A DNA stretch of 64,000 nucleotides from Candidatus Thiothrix putei. GTDB taxonomy: Bacteria > Pseudomonadota > Gammaproteobacteria > Thiotrichales > Thiotrichaceae. Each line of letters starts with the position of its first letter. Position 1 is the stretch's first letter. A program made the position numbers and the translations under genes. Under the pieces are notes generated by a model. The model was not told the DNA's origin, did no database searches, and saw only the letters and a list, made by a program, of their open reading frames with translations. The DNA lies in the NCBI GenBank assembly GCA_029972225.1, contig CP124756.1, positions 1,842,001-1,906,000 of the forward strand, written 5' to 3'. Shown piece by piece: positions 36,016 to 45,310 of this stretch.

Positions 36016-36741
36016 ATGAAATTGTATGATCTGTTAACTGTTGGACAAGCCAAGCATTGGGCGCACTGGCTGTGGCGCGTGCCGTTGTTGCTGTTCATGG
36101 CGTTGTGTGTGTGGTTGCTGATTTTTCGTTGGCTGCCAGTGCCGACTTCTGCGTTTATGTTGCGCCAAGATGTGGTGGCTATCTTTAGCGCGGAAACGCC
36201 GTTTGTGCGCCACGATTGGGTGAGTTTGGAGGAGATTCCGCGCCACATGCAGTTGGCGGTGATTGCGTCCGAAGACCAGCGTTTTGCCGAACATTGGGGT
36301 ATTGATATGGTGGCGACCGAGGCGGCGATTCGGGCGGAAATGCGCGGGCGTGGCAAAGGTGGCGGCAGCACGATTACCCAGCAGTTGGTGAAAAACCTGT
36401 TCCTGTGGGAAGGGCGGAGTTATCTGCGCAAGGGCTTGGAATGGGGCATTTCTGGGGTGATGGAAATCTTCTGGTCGAAAGAGCGGATTCTGGAGGTTTA
36501 CCTGAATACCGCGCAGTTTGGTAAGGCGGATTATGGCGTGGGGGCGGCAAGTGCGAATTTGCTGCATAAGCCGGTGGGCAAGCTGGGGGCGGCGGATGCG
36601 GCGTTGCTGGCAGCGGTGTTACCCGCGCCGCGCAAATACAGCGTGGTGAAGCCGTCGGGGTATGTGCGGGCGCGGCAGAGCCGGATTTTGCGGCAGATGC
36701 GTTCGATTGGTGGGGCGGCGTATTTGCAGAAGTTGGATTGA
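36016..36741 (+). CDS. mtgA: Monofunctional peptidoglycan glycosyltransferase
   Basis: The 241-residue protein has an N-terminal membrane anchor (VPLLLFMALCVWLLIFRWL) and the GT51 motifs ASEDQRFAEHWGID and GKGGGSTITQQLVKNLF, with the later KERILEVYLNTAQFG. It polymerises lipid II glycan strands at the periplasmic face. ATG 36016 is chosen; the open frame upstream to 35962 has no ribosome site and lies in the divergent promoter region. Confidence 0.95.
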   Translation: MKLYDLLTVGQAKHWAHWLWRVPLLLFMALCVWLLIFRWLPVPTSAFMLRQDVVAIFSAETPFVRHDWVSLEEIPRHMQLAVIASEDQRFAEHWGIDMVATEAAIRAEMRGRGKGGGSTITQQLVKNLFLWEGRSYLRKGLEWGISGVMEIFWSKERILEVYLNTAQFGKADYGVGAASANLLHKPVGKLGAADAALLAAVLPAPRKYSVVKPSGYVRARQSRILRQMRSIGGAAYLQKLD

Positions 36742-36802
36742 GCTGCGTGGTGACCACGAAGGGTGGTAGTAGTGCTATTACATCGTTTTTGGCTAAATTC
36801 TA

Positions 36803-37165
36803 CTAACGCACGATTTCCAACCGCACATCCGCCGTACCCGGCAATATCAGCCCAAGCTGTTCCGCCGCTGCCAACGACACATCGACAACCCGCCCCGCTT
36901 TGTAAGGCCCACGGTCATTAACCCGCACGACGACAGAACGCCCGTTTTGCAAATTAGTCACACGCAGCAACGTGCCGAAAGGCAAGCTGGGGTGAGCGGC
37001 GGTCATCGCATACATATTGTACGGTTCACCGCTGGCAGTCGGGCGACCGTGGTATTGGTGTGCGTAGTACGAAGCCTTGCCTGCCATTGCTGTTCCCGTG
37101 CCAAGTGTTTGGCAAGCGACCAGCAAGCAGCAGGACAGTAGCGGCAAGATGCTGGATTTATTCAT
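36803..37165 (-). CDS. RlpA-like double-psi beta-barrel lipoprotein
   Basis: The 120-residue protein starts [19 protein letters not shown] with lipobox LVAC. An RlpA-like domain follows ([21 protein letters not shown], then [20 protein letters not shown] and the catalytic-type [15 protein letters not shown]). RlpA proteins bind or cut denuded glycan strands at the septum. It has no SPOR domain, so it is a short version. The start at 37165 gives the signal peptide; codons up to 37216 are unlikely. It is divergent from dsrN. Confidence 0.88.
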   Translation of the reverse strand: MNKSSILPLLSCCLLVACQTLGTGTAMAGKASYYAHQYHGRPTASGEPYNMYAMTAAHPSLPFGTLLRVTNLQNGRSVVVRVNDRGPYKAGRVVDVSLAAAEQLGLILPGTADVRLEIVR

Positions 37166-37251
37166 GATTTCCAAAAAAAAACATACGACGGATTTTGTCA
37201 ATAAATGCATTAACATTTAAGAATATACGGGAGTTGCGTTAGAATATCGAC

Positions 37252-38640
37252 ATGGCAAGAATCTTTATCTCCGCAACCCACAAATCCTCTGGCAAGACCA
37301 CGCTTTCGATTGGTCTGTGCGCTGCTTTGCACGCTCAAGGCTTGCGGGTACAGCCGTTCAAAAAAGGCCCCGATTACATTGACCCGCTGTGGCTCGGTGC
37401 AGCCAGCCAGCGCCCTTGCCACAACCTCGACTTCAATACCATGACACCGGATGAGATTATCCAGACGGTGCAACATTATTCGCTGGACGCTGATATTGCG
37501 CTGATCGAAGCGAATAAAGGCTTGTACGACGGCATGGCGCTGGATGGTTCGGATAGCAATGCTGCCGTTGCCAAGCTGACCCGTTCGCCCGTCATTCTGG
37601 TGGTGGATTCGCGGGGGATGACCCGTGGCGTAGCACCGTTGTTGCTGGGTTATCAGGCGTTTGATCGGGAAGTGAATATTGCCGGAATCATCTTCAACCG
37701 TGTGGGTGGGGCGCGTCATGCTGCCAAGTTACGCGAATCTGTTGAGCATTACACCGATATTAAGGTGCTGGGTGCGGTGCAAAACAATTCTGAGATGGAG
37801 ATTGAGGAACGCCATCTGGGGTTAATGCCGAGCAATGAGAGTGGCGAAGCAGAGGCGCAGATTGCGCGGATTCGGGAGCTGGTGGCAGAGCAGGTGGATT
37901 TGGGGGTGTTGTTGGGGATAGCGTCTGGTTCCTCTTCGCTCCCGCCACCCCTTGCGGGGGAAGGGCTGGGGATGGGGGGGAATGCTCCATCTCTCCGCAT
38001 CGGCATCTGCCAAGACCCCGCCTTCGGTTTTTACTACCCCGGCGACCTCGAAGCTCTCCAACAAGCAGGCGGAACCCTCGTTCCCGTCAACACTCTGCAA
38101 GACACAGCTTTGCCAGCCATCGACGGCTTGTTCATTGGCGGTGGTTTCCCCGAAACCCACATGCAGCAACTCGCGGCGAATGCATCCATGCGCGAATCCA
38201 TCCGCACCGCCATCGACAACGGCTTGCCCACCTACGCCGAATGCGGGGGTTTGATGTACCTATCCCGCAGTCTCATTTGGAATGGGCGGCAAGCGGATAT
38301 GGTCGGCGTGATTCCCGGCGATGCGGTCATGCATACCAAGCCGCAGGGCAGGGGTTACGTGAAATTGCAGGAAACCGCTGACATGCCCTGGCCGGGTGGC
38401 GATATGCTGCACACCATCAACGCGCATGAGTTCCACTACTCGCGCCTTGAGAATTTGACCGCGACGGGTAAATTCGCCTACCGTATGCGGCGCGGAACCG
38501 GCATTGACGGTCAACACGATGGCTGGGTTTACCGCAATTTGTTAGCCTCTTACACGCACATGCGCGACACCTCGCAATTTCGCTGGGCGCAGCGTTTTGT
38601 TGAATTTATTCGCCAGACTCAAAGGAAAATTACTGCATGA
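37252..38640 (+). CDS. dsrN: DsrN: cobyrinate a,c-diamide synthase-like sirohaem amidase
   Basis: The 462-residue protein is CbiA/CobB-like. A P-loop domain (THKSSGKTTLSIGL, GPDYIDPLWLG) is followed by a class I glutamine amidotransferase domain with nucleophile Cys331 in YAECGGLMYLSRS and the conserved HEFHYSR near the end. DsrN uses glutamine to amidate sirohaem for the reverse dissimilatory sulfite reductase. I prefer DsrN to a B12 enzyme because the next gene, overlapping by ATGA, is a DsrR-type protein and no other cobalamin gene is nearby. A REP-like palindrome adds PPPLAGEGLG to the interdomain linker. Confidence 0.85.
   Translation: MARIFISATHKSSGKTTLSIGLCAALHAQGLRVQPFKKGPDYIDPLWLGAASQRPCHNLDFNTMTPDEIIQTVQHYSLDADIALIEANKGLYDGMALDGSDSNAAVAKLTRSPVILVVDSRGMTRGVAPLLLGYQAFDREVNIAGIIFNRVGGARHAAKLRESVEHYTDIKVLGAVQNNSEMEIEERHLGLMPSNESGEAEAQIARIRELVAEQVDLGVLLGIASGSSSLPPPLAGEGLGMGGNAPSLRIGICQDPAFGFYYPGDLEALQQAGGTLVPVNTLQDTALPAIDGLFIGGGFPETHMQQLAANASMRESIRTAIDNGLPTYAECGGLMYLSRSLIWNGRQADMVGVIPGDAVMHTKPQGRGYVKLQETADMPWPGGDMLHTINAHEFHYSRLENLTATGKFAYRMRRGTGIDGQHDGWVYRNLLASYTHMRDTSQFRWAQRFVEFIRQTQRKITA
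37930..37980. repeat. REP-like palindrome inside dsrN
   Basis: The sequence around ccgccaccccttgcgggggaagg forms a GC-rich hairpin and is translated as LPPPLAGEGLG. This peptide is a recurrent product of REP-like elements inserted in frame in proteobacterial genes. It falls in the linker between the P-loop and amidotransferase domains, where it is likely tolerated. Confidence 0.65.
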
Positions 38641-38948
38641 TCACAGTTACCCCCACTGCTGCTAACCAGGTTCGTACCGCATCGGTACAAGGCAATGCCA
38701 TTGGCTTGCCGTTACGGATTGCCATTCAGAAAAAGCCGGATGGCGGATTTCATTACCTGATGGGATTTGATGATCAAAGCAAAGACGGCGACCAAAAAAT
38801 GGAATCCGAAGGTGTGGCGTTAGTGGTGGATGAAGCTTCCCAACCTTTAGTGGCAGGCATGACGCTGGACTACGTGGAAATTGACGGTAAACTGGAGTTT
38901 GTCTTTATTAACCCGAATGACCCTAACTACCGTCCACCACAGGCATAA
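38637..38948 (+). CDS. dsrR: DsrR: cysteine-less A-type (IscA-like) scaffold homologue
   Basis: The 103-residue protein has the IscA/HesB fold pattern (ITVTPTAANQVRT, GLPLRIAIQKKPDGGFHY, LDYVEIDGKLEFVFINPNDP). It lacks all three cluster-binding cysteines: the usual C-G-C end is replaced by NYRPP. This is the known feature of DsrR, which is required for normal DsrEFH/sulfur-oxidation function but does not bind Fe-S. It overlaps dsrN by 4 bases. The pair lies apart from any main dsr operon, which is not in the window. Confidence 0.85.
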   Translation: MITVTPTAANQVRTASVQGNAIGLPLRIAIQKKPDGGFHYLMGFDDQSKDGDQKMESEGVALVVDEASQPLVAGMTLDYVEIDGKLEFVFINPNDPNYRPPQA

Positions 38949-38952
38949 TTTC

Positions 38953-40632
38953 GTGCAAGAAAGCGTTGTCAAACTCCCCATTCCCACCACACTGCGCCAG
39001 CAGGCAGAGGTTGACGATGCTACTGCTACGGCTTCACGTGACAGTTACTGGGCGAGTCAGGAAGGTCGCCCGGTGATTGATTTGCCTTGGCAGGCACAGG
39101 TGAGCCTGATGGTGTTGTTTTTCACGTTCACGGTAATTGGCGCAGTCTATTTTTGGGCAACCAGCAGCAAAGCCGAGTACCAGTGGATTGCACCGGTGAT
39201 GACTGGCTTGTGGATCATGGCCGGTGGTGGGGTGTTATCGCTGCTGTATTGGGTGTGGCGTGAGTTTTCTAAATTTGGGGCGGAATTATCCCGATGGGCG
39301 ATTCGTCTGCGTAAAGGCGATTTGAGTGCGCGGATGCCGATTTCAGGCAAAAGTTGCCCATCACGCAAAATTCGCGAGCAAATCAATGCGATTACCGAAG
39401 ATTATCAAGCGCTGTCACGGGTGCAACAAAAGCGCATGAGTCGGCAGGAAAAGTACATTGCCCAAAAAAAGCGTCACTTGAGCGTTCTCTATGAAGTCGC
39501 AAGCTGTGTAAATCGTGCCGATAGTCTGGAGGATTTGCTGAACCGTTTTCTGCATACGTTGACCGATGTAGTGCACGCGGAAGCAGCGACGGTGCGTTTG
39601 CTGGATCGCGAAGGCAATATGCGCTTGGTGTCTAGCATTGGTTTGAATACCGCCGCCTTAAAAGCGGAAGAAACCTTGCCATTACCCGGTTGCTTATGCG
39701 GCAAAGCTGCCAGTGACCGCGAAATCAAAATGCGGGGTGATGTTTCACAATGCAATGTGATTCTAGGCAAGCCTTTATGTGCGGGTAAACAAGACTTGGA
39801 AATGCTGGCGATTCCGCTGCAATACCGTGATAAAATTTTGGGTGTTTATAATCTATTCATTCGTCAAGGGCGTTATGACAAACTGGAAGACGATGAATTA
39901 TTGCTGAGCATCGGTCAGCATTTGGGTATGGCGATTGAGAAAGCCAATAGCGATGAAGACATGCGCACCTTATCCATTATGGAAGAGCGCACTCGTATGG
40001 CACACGAGTTGCATGATTCACTGGCACAAACCCTTGCCAGCTTGCGTTTTAAAGTGCGTTTGCTGGATGACTCGTTCAATCGCGGGGTGGAAGCCGATAT
40101 GTGGCATGAGTTGGAGGTGTTGGAAAACACCATCGACGAAGCCTACGCGGAGCTACGCAGTCTGATCACGGATTTCCGTGCGCCGATTGATGGTAAAGGT
40201 ATCTTGCGTGCCGTTGAGCGCCTGACGGAGCGTTTCCGCCAAGAAACTGGCATGGAAGTCTTTTTCTATCACAATTGGGCGCTAAAAGATTTGTCCCGTG
40301 AAGCGGAAATTGAAGTGATTCGGATTGTGCAAGAAGCGCTGACCAATATTCGTAAGCATAGCCAAGCATCCACCGTGCGTCTGCTCTTGCACAGTAGCGA
40401 AGAAGGCAAATGCAGTATTTTGGTGGAAGATGACGGCATCGGTTTGCCTGATCCTTTGCCTGAACCCAATCCAACCACTGGCGAACACATCGGTTTACGC
40501 ATTATGCAGGAGCGAGCCGAAAAGATCGGTGGTGAGATACAGTTTGAAAGTGAGCCGGGTGAGGGTACACTGATACAATTGAACTTCGATGCACCACCAA
40601 CCAAGAAGCTCTCTGACTTGTTTGGCGTGTAA
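38953..40632 (+). CDS. NarX-like sensor histidine kinase
   Basis: The start is GTG 38953, 4 bp after dsrR; upstream codons lie inside dsrR. The 559-residue protein has two membrane segments (about 45-65 and 75-95), a HAMP-like linker (RLRKGDLSARMPI), a GAF domain (about 175-335), a HisKA_3 helix with phospho-acceptor His354 in HELHDSLAQ, and an HATPase domain (EALTNIRKHSQA, EDDGIGLPD). It has no long periplasmic sensor loop, so the signal is probably read by the GAF domain; a CLCGKAASDRE patch there resembles the cysteine-bearing GAF of NarX relatives. It is cotranscribed with dsrNR and a NarL-type regulator. Confidence 0.9.
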   Translation: MQESVVKLPIPTTLRQQAEVDDATATASRDSYWASQEGRPVIDLPWQAQVSLMVLFFTFTVIGAVYFWATSSKAEYQWIAPVMTGLWIMAGGGVLSLLYWVWREFSKFGAELSRWAIRLRKGDLSARMPISGKSCPSRKIREQINAITEDYQALSRVQQKRMSRQEKYIAQKKRHLSVLYEVASCVNRADSLEDLLNRFLHTLTDVVHAEAATVRLLDREGNMRLVSSIGLNTAALKAEETLPLPGCLCGKAASDREIKMRGDVSQCNVILGKPLCAGKQDLEMLAIPLQYRDKILGVYNLFIRQGRYDKLEDDELLLSIGQHLGMAIEKANSDEDMRTLSIMEERTRMAHELHDSLAQTLASLRFKVRLLDDSFNRGVEADMWHELEVLENTIDEAYAELRSLITDFRAPIDGKGILRAVERLTERFRQETGMEVFFYHNWALKDLSREAEIEVIRIVQEALTNIRKHSQASTVRLLLHSSEEGKCSILVEDDGIGLPDPLPEPNPTTGEHIGLRIMQERAEKIGGEIQFESEPGEGTLIQLNFDAPPTKKLSDLFGV

Positions 40633-40667
40633 CCCGCTCTGATGACCACAGTAACAAGCGACCCCAC

Positions 40668-41342
40668 ATGAACGAAAAAGTATTGTTGATTGATGACCAC
40701 ACCCTGTTTCGTGCAGGTTTGGAAGATTTGCTGACACGGCGGGGTATCCGTGTGGTAGCTGCGGTCGGCAGCGGTGATGAAGGGCTGGCGGCTGCACTGA
40801 ACCTTGAACCCGATATTGTCTTGCTGGATATGCGGATGCCACAAATGGATGGCCTCAGCGTATTACGCCAGTTACGCAAGAATACCCCTAATTTGCGCGT
40901 GGTCATGCTGACGACCAGCAGTAATGAAAATGATCTGGTGGAAGCGTTACGCAGCGGGGCACGCGGTTATTTGCTCAAAGATATTGAGCCGGATGAACTG
41001 GTTGTGGCATTGCGTGAAATCGTGGCGGGTAAAACGGTGGTTGCGCCCGAACTTGCCCCCGTATTGGCTAGAGTAGTGCAAGGCGGGGATGCACGTGCTA
41101 ATGAAGATAAAATTGCTAACCCGTTTTCCGAGCTGACGCCCCGTGAATACGAAATCCTGACGTTGCTGGCAGAAGGTCAAAGCAACAAAGTCATTGCCCG
41201 CAATTTGGGTATATCGGATGGCACGGTAAAACTGCATGTGAAAGCTATTTTACGTAAATTGAATGTGAGTTCGCGCATTACGGCGGCGGTGATGGCGGTG
41301 GAGCACGGTATCCGTGTGGAAGCGGCTAACGCTGAGAATTAA
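40668..41342 (+). CDS. NarL/FixJ-family response regulator
   Basis: The 224-residue protein has a receiver domain with acidic pair Asp9-Asp10, phospho-acceptor Asp54 (LLDMRMP), the conserved Thr in MLTTSS and Lys in LLKDI. A C-terminal LuxR-type helix-turn-helix follows (LTPREYEILTLLAEGQSNK, NLGISDGTVKLHVKAILRKL). It is encoded directly after the histidine kinase and is its likely partner. Targets are unknown; the location next to dsrNR and a rhodanese suggests control of sulfur or respiratory genes. Confidence 0.93.
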   Translation: MNEKVLLIDDHTLFRAGLEDLLTRRGIRVVAAVGSGDEGLAAALNLEPDIVLLDMRMPQMDGLSVLRQLRKNTPNLRVVMLTTSSNENDLVEALRSGARGYLLKDIEPDELVVALREIVAGKTVVAPELAPVLARVVQGGDARANEDKIANPFSELTPREYEILTLLAEGQSNKVIARNLGISDGTVKLHVKAILRKLNVSSRITAAVMAVEHGIRVEAANAEN

Positions 41343-41359
41343 ATCTGCCTGAGACTATT

Positions 41360-41836
41360 ATGAAGACTGAAAAAACCTTCGCAGCGTTGGTCGCTGATGC
41401 ACTGCTGCATATTCAAGAAGTTATGCCGTGGGATGTTGAGGAAATGCAGGCGAGCAATCCTGATCTGCTCATTGTCGATATTCGTGAAGCGGATGAATAC
41501 GCGGCTGCTCATATCGAAAACGCCTTGCATGTGCCGCGTGGTATTTTGGAAGCATCCTGCGATTGGGGTTATTCCGACACGATTCCTGAATTAGTACAAG
41601 CGCGGGATAAGCCGGTTGTATTGGTATGCCGTTCAGGAAATCGTACTGCATTAGCGGCATTAACGTTACGTTTGATGGGCTATCAGCAGGTGTATTCCAT
41701 GAAAACAGGGGTACGTGGCTGGAATGATTATGAGCTACCGTTGTTCAATAACGCGGGTGAGCAAGTGGATATTGATTGGGCAGAAGCGGAATTAAATCCA
41801 CCGGTACGCCCCGATCAGTTGGAGTCTAAACCATAG
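41360..41836 (+). CDS. Rhodanese-domain sulfurtransferase
   Basis: The 158-residue single-domain rhodanese has the CDC25-like opening (LLIVDIREADEYAAAHIENA) and active-site Cys90 in VCRSGNRT, a loop size typical of sulfurtransferases. It has no signal peptide, so it is cytoplasmic. It would move sulfane sulfur between carriers such as TusA or DsrEFH. It follows the response regulator by 17 bp and likely belongs to the same operon. Confidence 0.9.
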   Translation: MKTEKTFAALVADALLHIQEVMPWDVEEMQASNPDLLIVDIREADEYAAAHIENALHVPRGILEASCDWGYSDTIPELVQARDKPVVLVCRSGNRTALAALTLRLMGYQQVYSMKTGVRGWNDYELPLFNNAGEQVDIDWAEAELNPPVRPDQLESKP

Positions 41837-41980
41837 GTCGTGTACCCAAATACATTTTTTGTATGTATTACGCAACATATCAATAAAATCAACCAACGTA
41901 TTGTCTCTTTACTGCTACACTTGCGTTACTTTGTGTGAAAAACGCCCGATGTGCCGGGTAAAGTAAGGAGATCAAGCGTG

Positions 41981-42307
41981 ATGAAACAAACATCCTCTCA
42001 AACATTGGCAGGTATGCTGGTGTTGTTGGTAAGTTTAACCGTATCGGGTTGTGCAAACTTTTCTGAAATGATGGTGGGTGCAGTATCTAGTATCAATCCA
42101 TTCAAGCAACAAACAGAGGCAGAAGCACCTGATGCGGCACCTATTAATAAAGGTGTGCCTTTAGCCGAGCCTAAATCCAGCATTCGGGTGGAAACCAAGC
42201 CACCCGAACCCAAAGGGCAACAAAAGGTTGAAGTTAACGTGGGTAACAATAAGCAATGCACAACCTTCTGTGCTTTGCCATTACGTAAACCTCCGGCGTC
42301 TAAGTAG
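41981..42307 (+). CDS. Small predicted lipoprotein
   Basis: The product is about 108 residues. A signal peptide ends in lipobox VSGC (VLLVSLTVSGCANF); the mature part is rich in Pro, Glu and Lys, and two cysteines lie near the C-terminus (CTTFCALPL). Ribosome site taaggag (41964-41970) serves GTG 41978 or ATG 41981. No family was recognised. It sits between the sulfur cluster and the convergent selO gene. Confidence 0.7.
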   Translation: MKQTSSQTLAGMLVLLVSLTVSGCANFSEMMVGAVSSINPFKQQTEAEAPDAAPINKGVPLAEPKSSIRVETKPPEPKGQQKVEVNVGNNKQCTTFCALPLRKPPASK

Positions 42308-42322
42308 CAAACGACTTTCCTG

Positions 42323-43882
42323 TTATGAGCTACAAGACAACATAGAACACCCTGCCTTATGCCGTGCCCATTCAGGGCGTTTTTCGGCAAATGTTGCGTA
42401 TTGCGCTTGCTCGTCGTAGGGATGACGCAAGACTGTTAACAATTCCGTGATGAGACTATTATCCCCGCTGGCTGCTTGGTCAATCGCTTGTTGCGCAAGG
42501 TAGTTGCGTAGCACGAAACGTGGATTAACCGCATTCATGCGCTTCTGACGTTCACCTGTTGGCATGTTATCTTTTTGTAAACGCTGACAATATTGCTGTA
42601 ACCAGTTATTCCACTCGGCATGATACTGTTGCAATAGGTCGTCACGGTAGAAAGCGGGGTAGAGTGGTGTGAGTGTCGGTTGTTGCACGTCTAGCATCGC
42701 AAGGTTGCGGAAGAACAGCGTCATGTCCACTTCCGTTTTGTGCAACAGCTCAAACGCGCTATTGATCCATGGTGCATCTTCATCGGAAAGTTCCCGAATT
42801 CCGAATTTCGCCGCTAGCATCGTACCGAAAGTTTCGCTGTAAGTATCGGCATATACTTGCGAACCGGCATCCAACACACTGACATCGCTGATCACCGGTT
42901 TCAGCGCATCTTTTAAACGTGCCAGATTCCAATGACCGATGTAAGGTTGCTGCCCGTAGCTGTAACGTTTGCCTTGTGCATCGGTGGTGTTAGGTGTCCA
43001 CATGGGGTCGTAATCTTCCAGCCAGCCGTAGGGGCCGTAATCAATCGTTAAGCCGAGAATCGACATATTGTCGGTATTCATCACGCCATGCACGAAGCCG
43101 ACGCGCATCCAATGCGCAATCATGATGGCTGTGCGGCGGCAGATTTCCAAGAACCATTGCCCGCGCTTTTCCTGTGTATCGCCTCGCAGTTCGGGGTAAT
43201 CACGGGCGATGGTAAAATCCACTAACTGTTCCAGCAAACCGATGTCGCCGCGTGAGGCGGGCAGTTCAAAATTGCCGAAACGTATGAAGGAAGGCGCGAC
43301 ACGGCAAACAATTGCACCGGGTTCAATTTGCGGGTTGCCATCGTAAAACATGTCACGTACCACGCCATCGCCGGTTGCGACCAAGCTCAGGGCACGCGTA
43401 GTAGGAATGCCGAGGTGATGCATGGCTTCACTGCACAGGAATTCGCGCACGGAGGATCGCAACACGGCACGTCCGTCAGCGCGGCGTGAATAGGGAGTGG
43501 AACCTGCGCCTTTGAGTTGCAATTCCCAACGTTCGCCCGCGTTGTTGATGGTTTCGCCGAGGCTCATGGCACGTCCGTCGCCTAATTGTCCTGCCCAGCC
43601 GCCGAACTGATGCCCGCCGTAGCAGGCGGCGTAGGGTTGCATCCCGGTCATGAGCTGGTTGCCGCCGAATACTTGCGCGAAATCGGGGTGTTGCATGTCG
43701 GCATCTGTCCAACCTAATAGCGTGGCGACTTCGGATGAGTACGCCAGCAATTGCGGATTGGCTACCGGCGTGGGTTGCACGCTTGACCACAGTGCATCAT
43801 ACACTTGACGTGGCATATTAATTCCGTCGGTATCGCCGGGGAGTTCGCGTACAAAACGGTTATCAAAAATTAGGGGACGCAT
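42323..43882 (-). CDS. selO: SelO-family protein AMPylase
   Basis: The 519-residue protein has the SelO/YdiU pseudokinase signature: [20 protein letters not shown] (nucleotide loop), [40 protein letters not shown] and [12 protein letters not shown]. SelO flips ATP in the active site and adds AMP to Ser, Thr or Tyr of target proteins, with a role in redox stress. ATG 43882 is chosen at [14 protein letters not shown]; the upstream extension to 43915 lacks a ribosome site. The protein lacks the C-terminal selenocysteine or cysteine seen in eukaryotic forms. Confidence 0.93.
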   Translation of the reverse strand: MRPLIFDNRFVRELPGDTDGINMPRQVYDALWSSVQPTPVANPQLLAYSSEVATLLGWTDADMQHPDFAQVFGGNQLMTGMQPYAACYGGHQFGGWAGQLGDGRAMSLGETINNAGERWELQLKGAGSTPYSRRADGRAVLRSSVREFLCSEAMHHLGIPTTRALSLVATGDGVVRDMFYDGNPQIEPGAIVCRVAPSFIRFGNFELPASRGDIGLLEQLVDFTIARDYPELRGDTQEKRGQWFLEICRRTAIMIAHWMRVGFVHGVMNTDNMSILGLTIDYGPYGWLEDYDPMWTPNTTDAQGKRYSYGQQPYIGHWNLARLKDALKPVISDVSVLDAGSQVYADTYSETFGTMLAAKFGIRELSDEDAPWINSAFELLHKTEVDMTLFFRNLAMLDVQQPTLTPLYPAFYRDDLLQQYHAEWNNWLQQYCQRLQKDNMPTGERQKRMNAVNPRFVLRNYLAQQAIDQAASGDNSLITELLTVLRHPYDEQAQYATFAEKRPEWARHKAGCSMLSCSS

Positions 43883-43976
43883 GGGGAATCCTGTTGGTGG
43901 AGTGTCCGCAAGCAAACCAGATGATGGGGAGCATGTCGAGAAGCCGTAATGAGCGGGGTGGATTCCGTTGTGCCAT

Positions 43977-44005
43977 GAAAAAAGGGAGTGCTAACGCACT
44001 CCCTT
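43977..44005 (-). terminator. Rho-independent terminator of pstS
   Basis: On the minus strand the hairpin aagggagtgc-gtta-gcactccctt is followed by a run of T (tttttt). It lies 43 bp after the pstS stop codon. Confidence 0.85.
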
Positions 44006-44047
44006 AAATTCCGTTGTTGGAAATATTATCTTCGGAGGAGGATATTA

Positions 44048-45133
44048 TTATTTCAATGCATCAGCAGCCAACGGCTTCATTTCTGCCGCGTTTGCTGCAA
44101 CTTCTTTGCGCAGTGCATCTGGCATTGGGATCAAGCCTTTGTCTGCCAAATAACCGTCATTACCCCATGCTTCTTCGCTAGTGAATTCAGCAACGAATTC
44201 TTTGATGCCTTTCACTTGGTCAACGTGCGCGTTTTTCACGTACATGAACAATGGGCGAGAAACAGGGTAGCTGCCGTCAGAAATGGTTTCAAACGTAGGG
44301 GCAACACCACCTACTTTAGAGCCTTTCACTTTGTCGTTGTTTTGTTCCAGGAAGCTGAAACCGAAGATGCCCAGTGCATTCGGGTTAGCTTCCAGTTTTT
44401 GTACGATCAGGTTGTCGTTTTCACCGGCTTCGATGTAAGCACCGTCTTCACGCATGGTGGTACAAGCGGCTTTGTGCTCTTTTTCTTTGGCTTTAGCTTC
44501 GTCAGCTTTGCCGTCTTCTTTCAGCTTTTTGGATTCAGCGTGAATGGCATCCAGTGCTTCGATACCTTTACAGCCGCCTTCCATGACCATTTCGGAGAAA
44601 GCGTCACGTGTGCCGGAAGTTGGCGGTGGACCCAGAACTTCGATTTTTGCATCAGGCAGTGCTGGGTTGACTTCTTTCCACGTTTTGTAAGGGTTGGCAA
44701 CCATTTCGCCTTTGTCATTCGGCAGGGTTTTAGCCAGTGCCATGAACAAATCTTTCATGCTCAGGTCATAATCAGCCGCGCTTTTTGCGTTAGCAATCGC
44801 GATACCGTCAAAGCCAACTTGTACTTCTGTGACTTTATCGACGCCATTTTTGGTGCAGTCTTCCAACTCGCTTTGCTTCATGCGGCGTGAAGCGTTAGTG
44901 ACGTCAGGGGTTTCGATGCCTGCGCCGGAACAGAACAGTTTGAAGCCACCACCAGTACCGGTAGATTCAACTTTCGGTGCTGCATTGCCAGTTTTCTTAG
45001 CAAATGTTTCAGCAACGCTGGTAGAGAAAGGGTAAACAGTGGAAGAACCCACGATTTCGATGTTGTCACGCGCTTGTGCAGCAGTAGCAGACAGTGCAAT
45101 ACCCGCAGCAATCGCCAGAGCAAGTTTCTTCAT
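44048..45133 (-). CDS. pstS: Phosphate ABC transporter substrate-binding protein
   Basis: The 361-residue protein has a signal peptide (LALAIAAGIALSATAAQA) and PstS-type phosphate-binding sequence: IVGSSTVYPFS, ESTGTGGGFKLFC and PTSGTRDAFSEMV. A lysine/glutamate-rich helical insertion (about 190-215) lies after the last motif. It binds phosphate in the periplasm. The gene has its own terminator; the permease and ATPase genes are not adjacent. A Pho box sits upstream. Confidence 0.93.
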   Translation of the reverse strand: MKKLALAIAAGIALSATAAQARDNIEIVGSSTVYPFSTSVAETFAKKTGNAAPKVESTGTGGGFKLFCSGAGIETPDVTNASRRMKQSELEDCTKNGVDKVTEVQVGFDGIAIANAKSAADYDLSMKDLFMALAKTLPNDKGEMVANPYKTWKEVNPALPDAKIEVLGPPPTSGTRDAFSEMVMEGGCKGIEALDAIHAESKKLKEDGKADEAKAKEKEHKAACTTMREDGAYIEAGENDNLIVQKLEANPNALGIFGFSFLEQNNDKVKGSKVGGVAPTFETISDGSYPVSRPLFMYVKNAHVDQVKGIKEFVAEFTSEEAWGNDGYLADKGLIPMPDALRKEVAANAAEMKPLAADALK

Positions 45134-45196
45134 TTGAAAGTCTCCAAAGTTTTAGGTCAATCGTCTTCAATCAGTGTCAGTGTTGAACTGCTGCGA

Positions 45197-45230
45197 ACTA
45201 TAAGCGCGGAATATGACAGCTTTGTGACAA
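45197..45230 (-). promoter_or_regulatory. Pho box and -10 element for pstS
   Basis: On the minus strand, ttgtcac (45230-45224), 4 bases, ctgtcat (45219-45213) form the two PhoB half-sites. A -10 hexamer tatagt (45202-45197) follows 10 bases later, the spacing usual for PhoB-activated promoters. The pstS start is about 63 bp downstream. Confidence 0.8.
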
Positions 45231-45310
45231 ACACAAAAAAATACGGTGATACACTTTCGTTCGGGAATGTAACCCAATAACCTCAAGGCATCGGAAACTA
45301 GGAAAATAAA

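Noticed and set aside
37252-38640. Cobalamin biosynthesis enzyme CbiA
   Set aside because: Not fully excluded, but the overlapping cysteine-less IscA-like gene and the rhodanese neighbour point to DsrN, and no other B12 gene is nearby.
43988-44890. A 300-residue ORF on the + strand opposite pstS
   Set aside because: It is a Phe/Cys-rich antisense shadow of a well-conserved gene with signal peptide, terminator and Pho promoter on the other strand.
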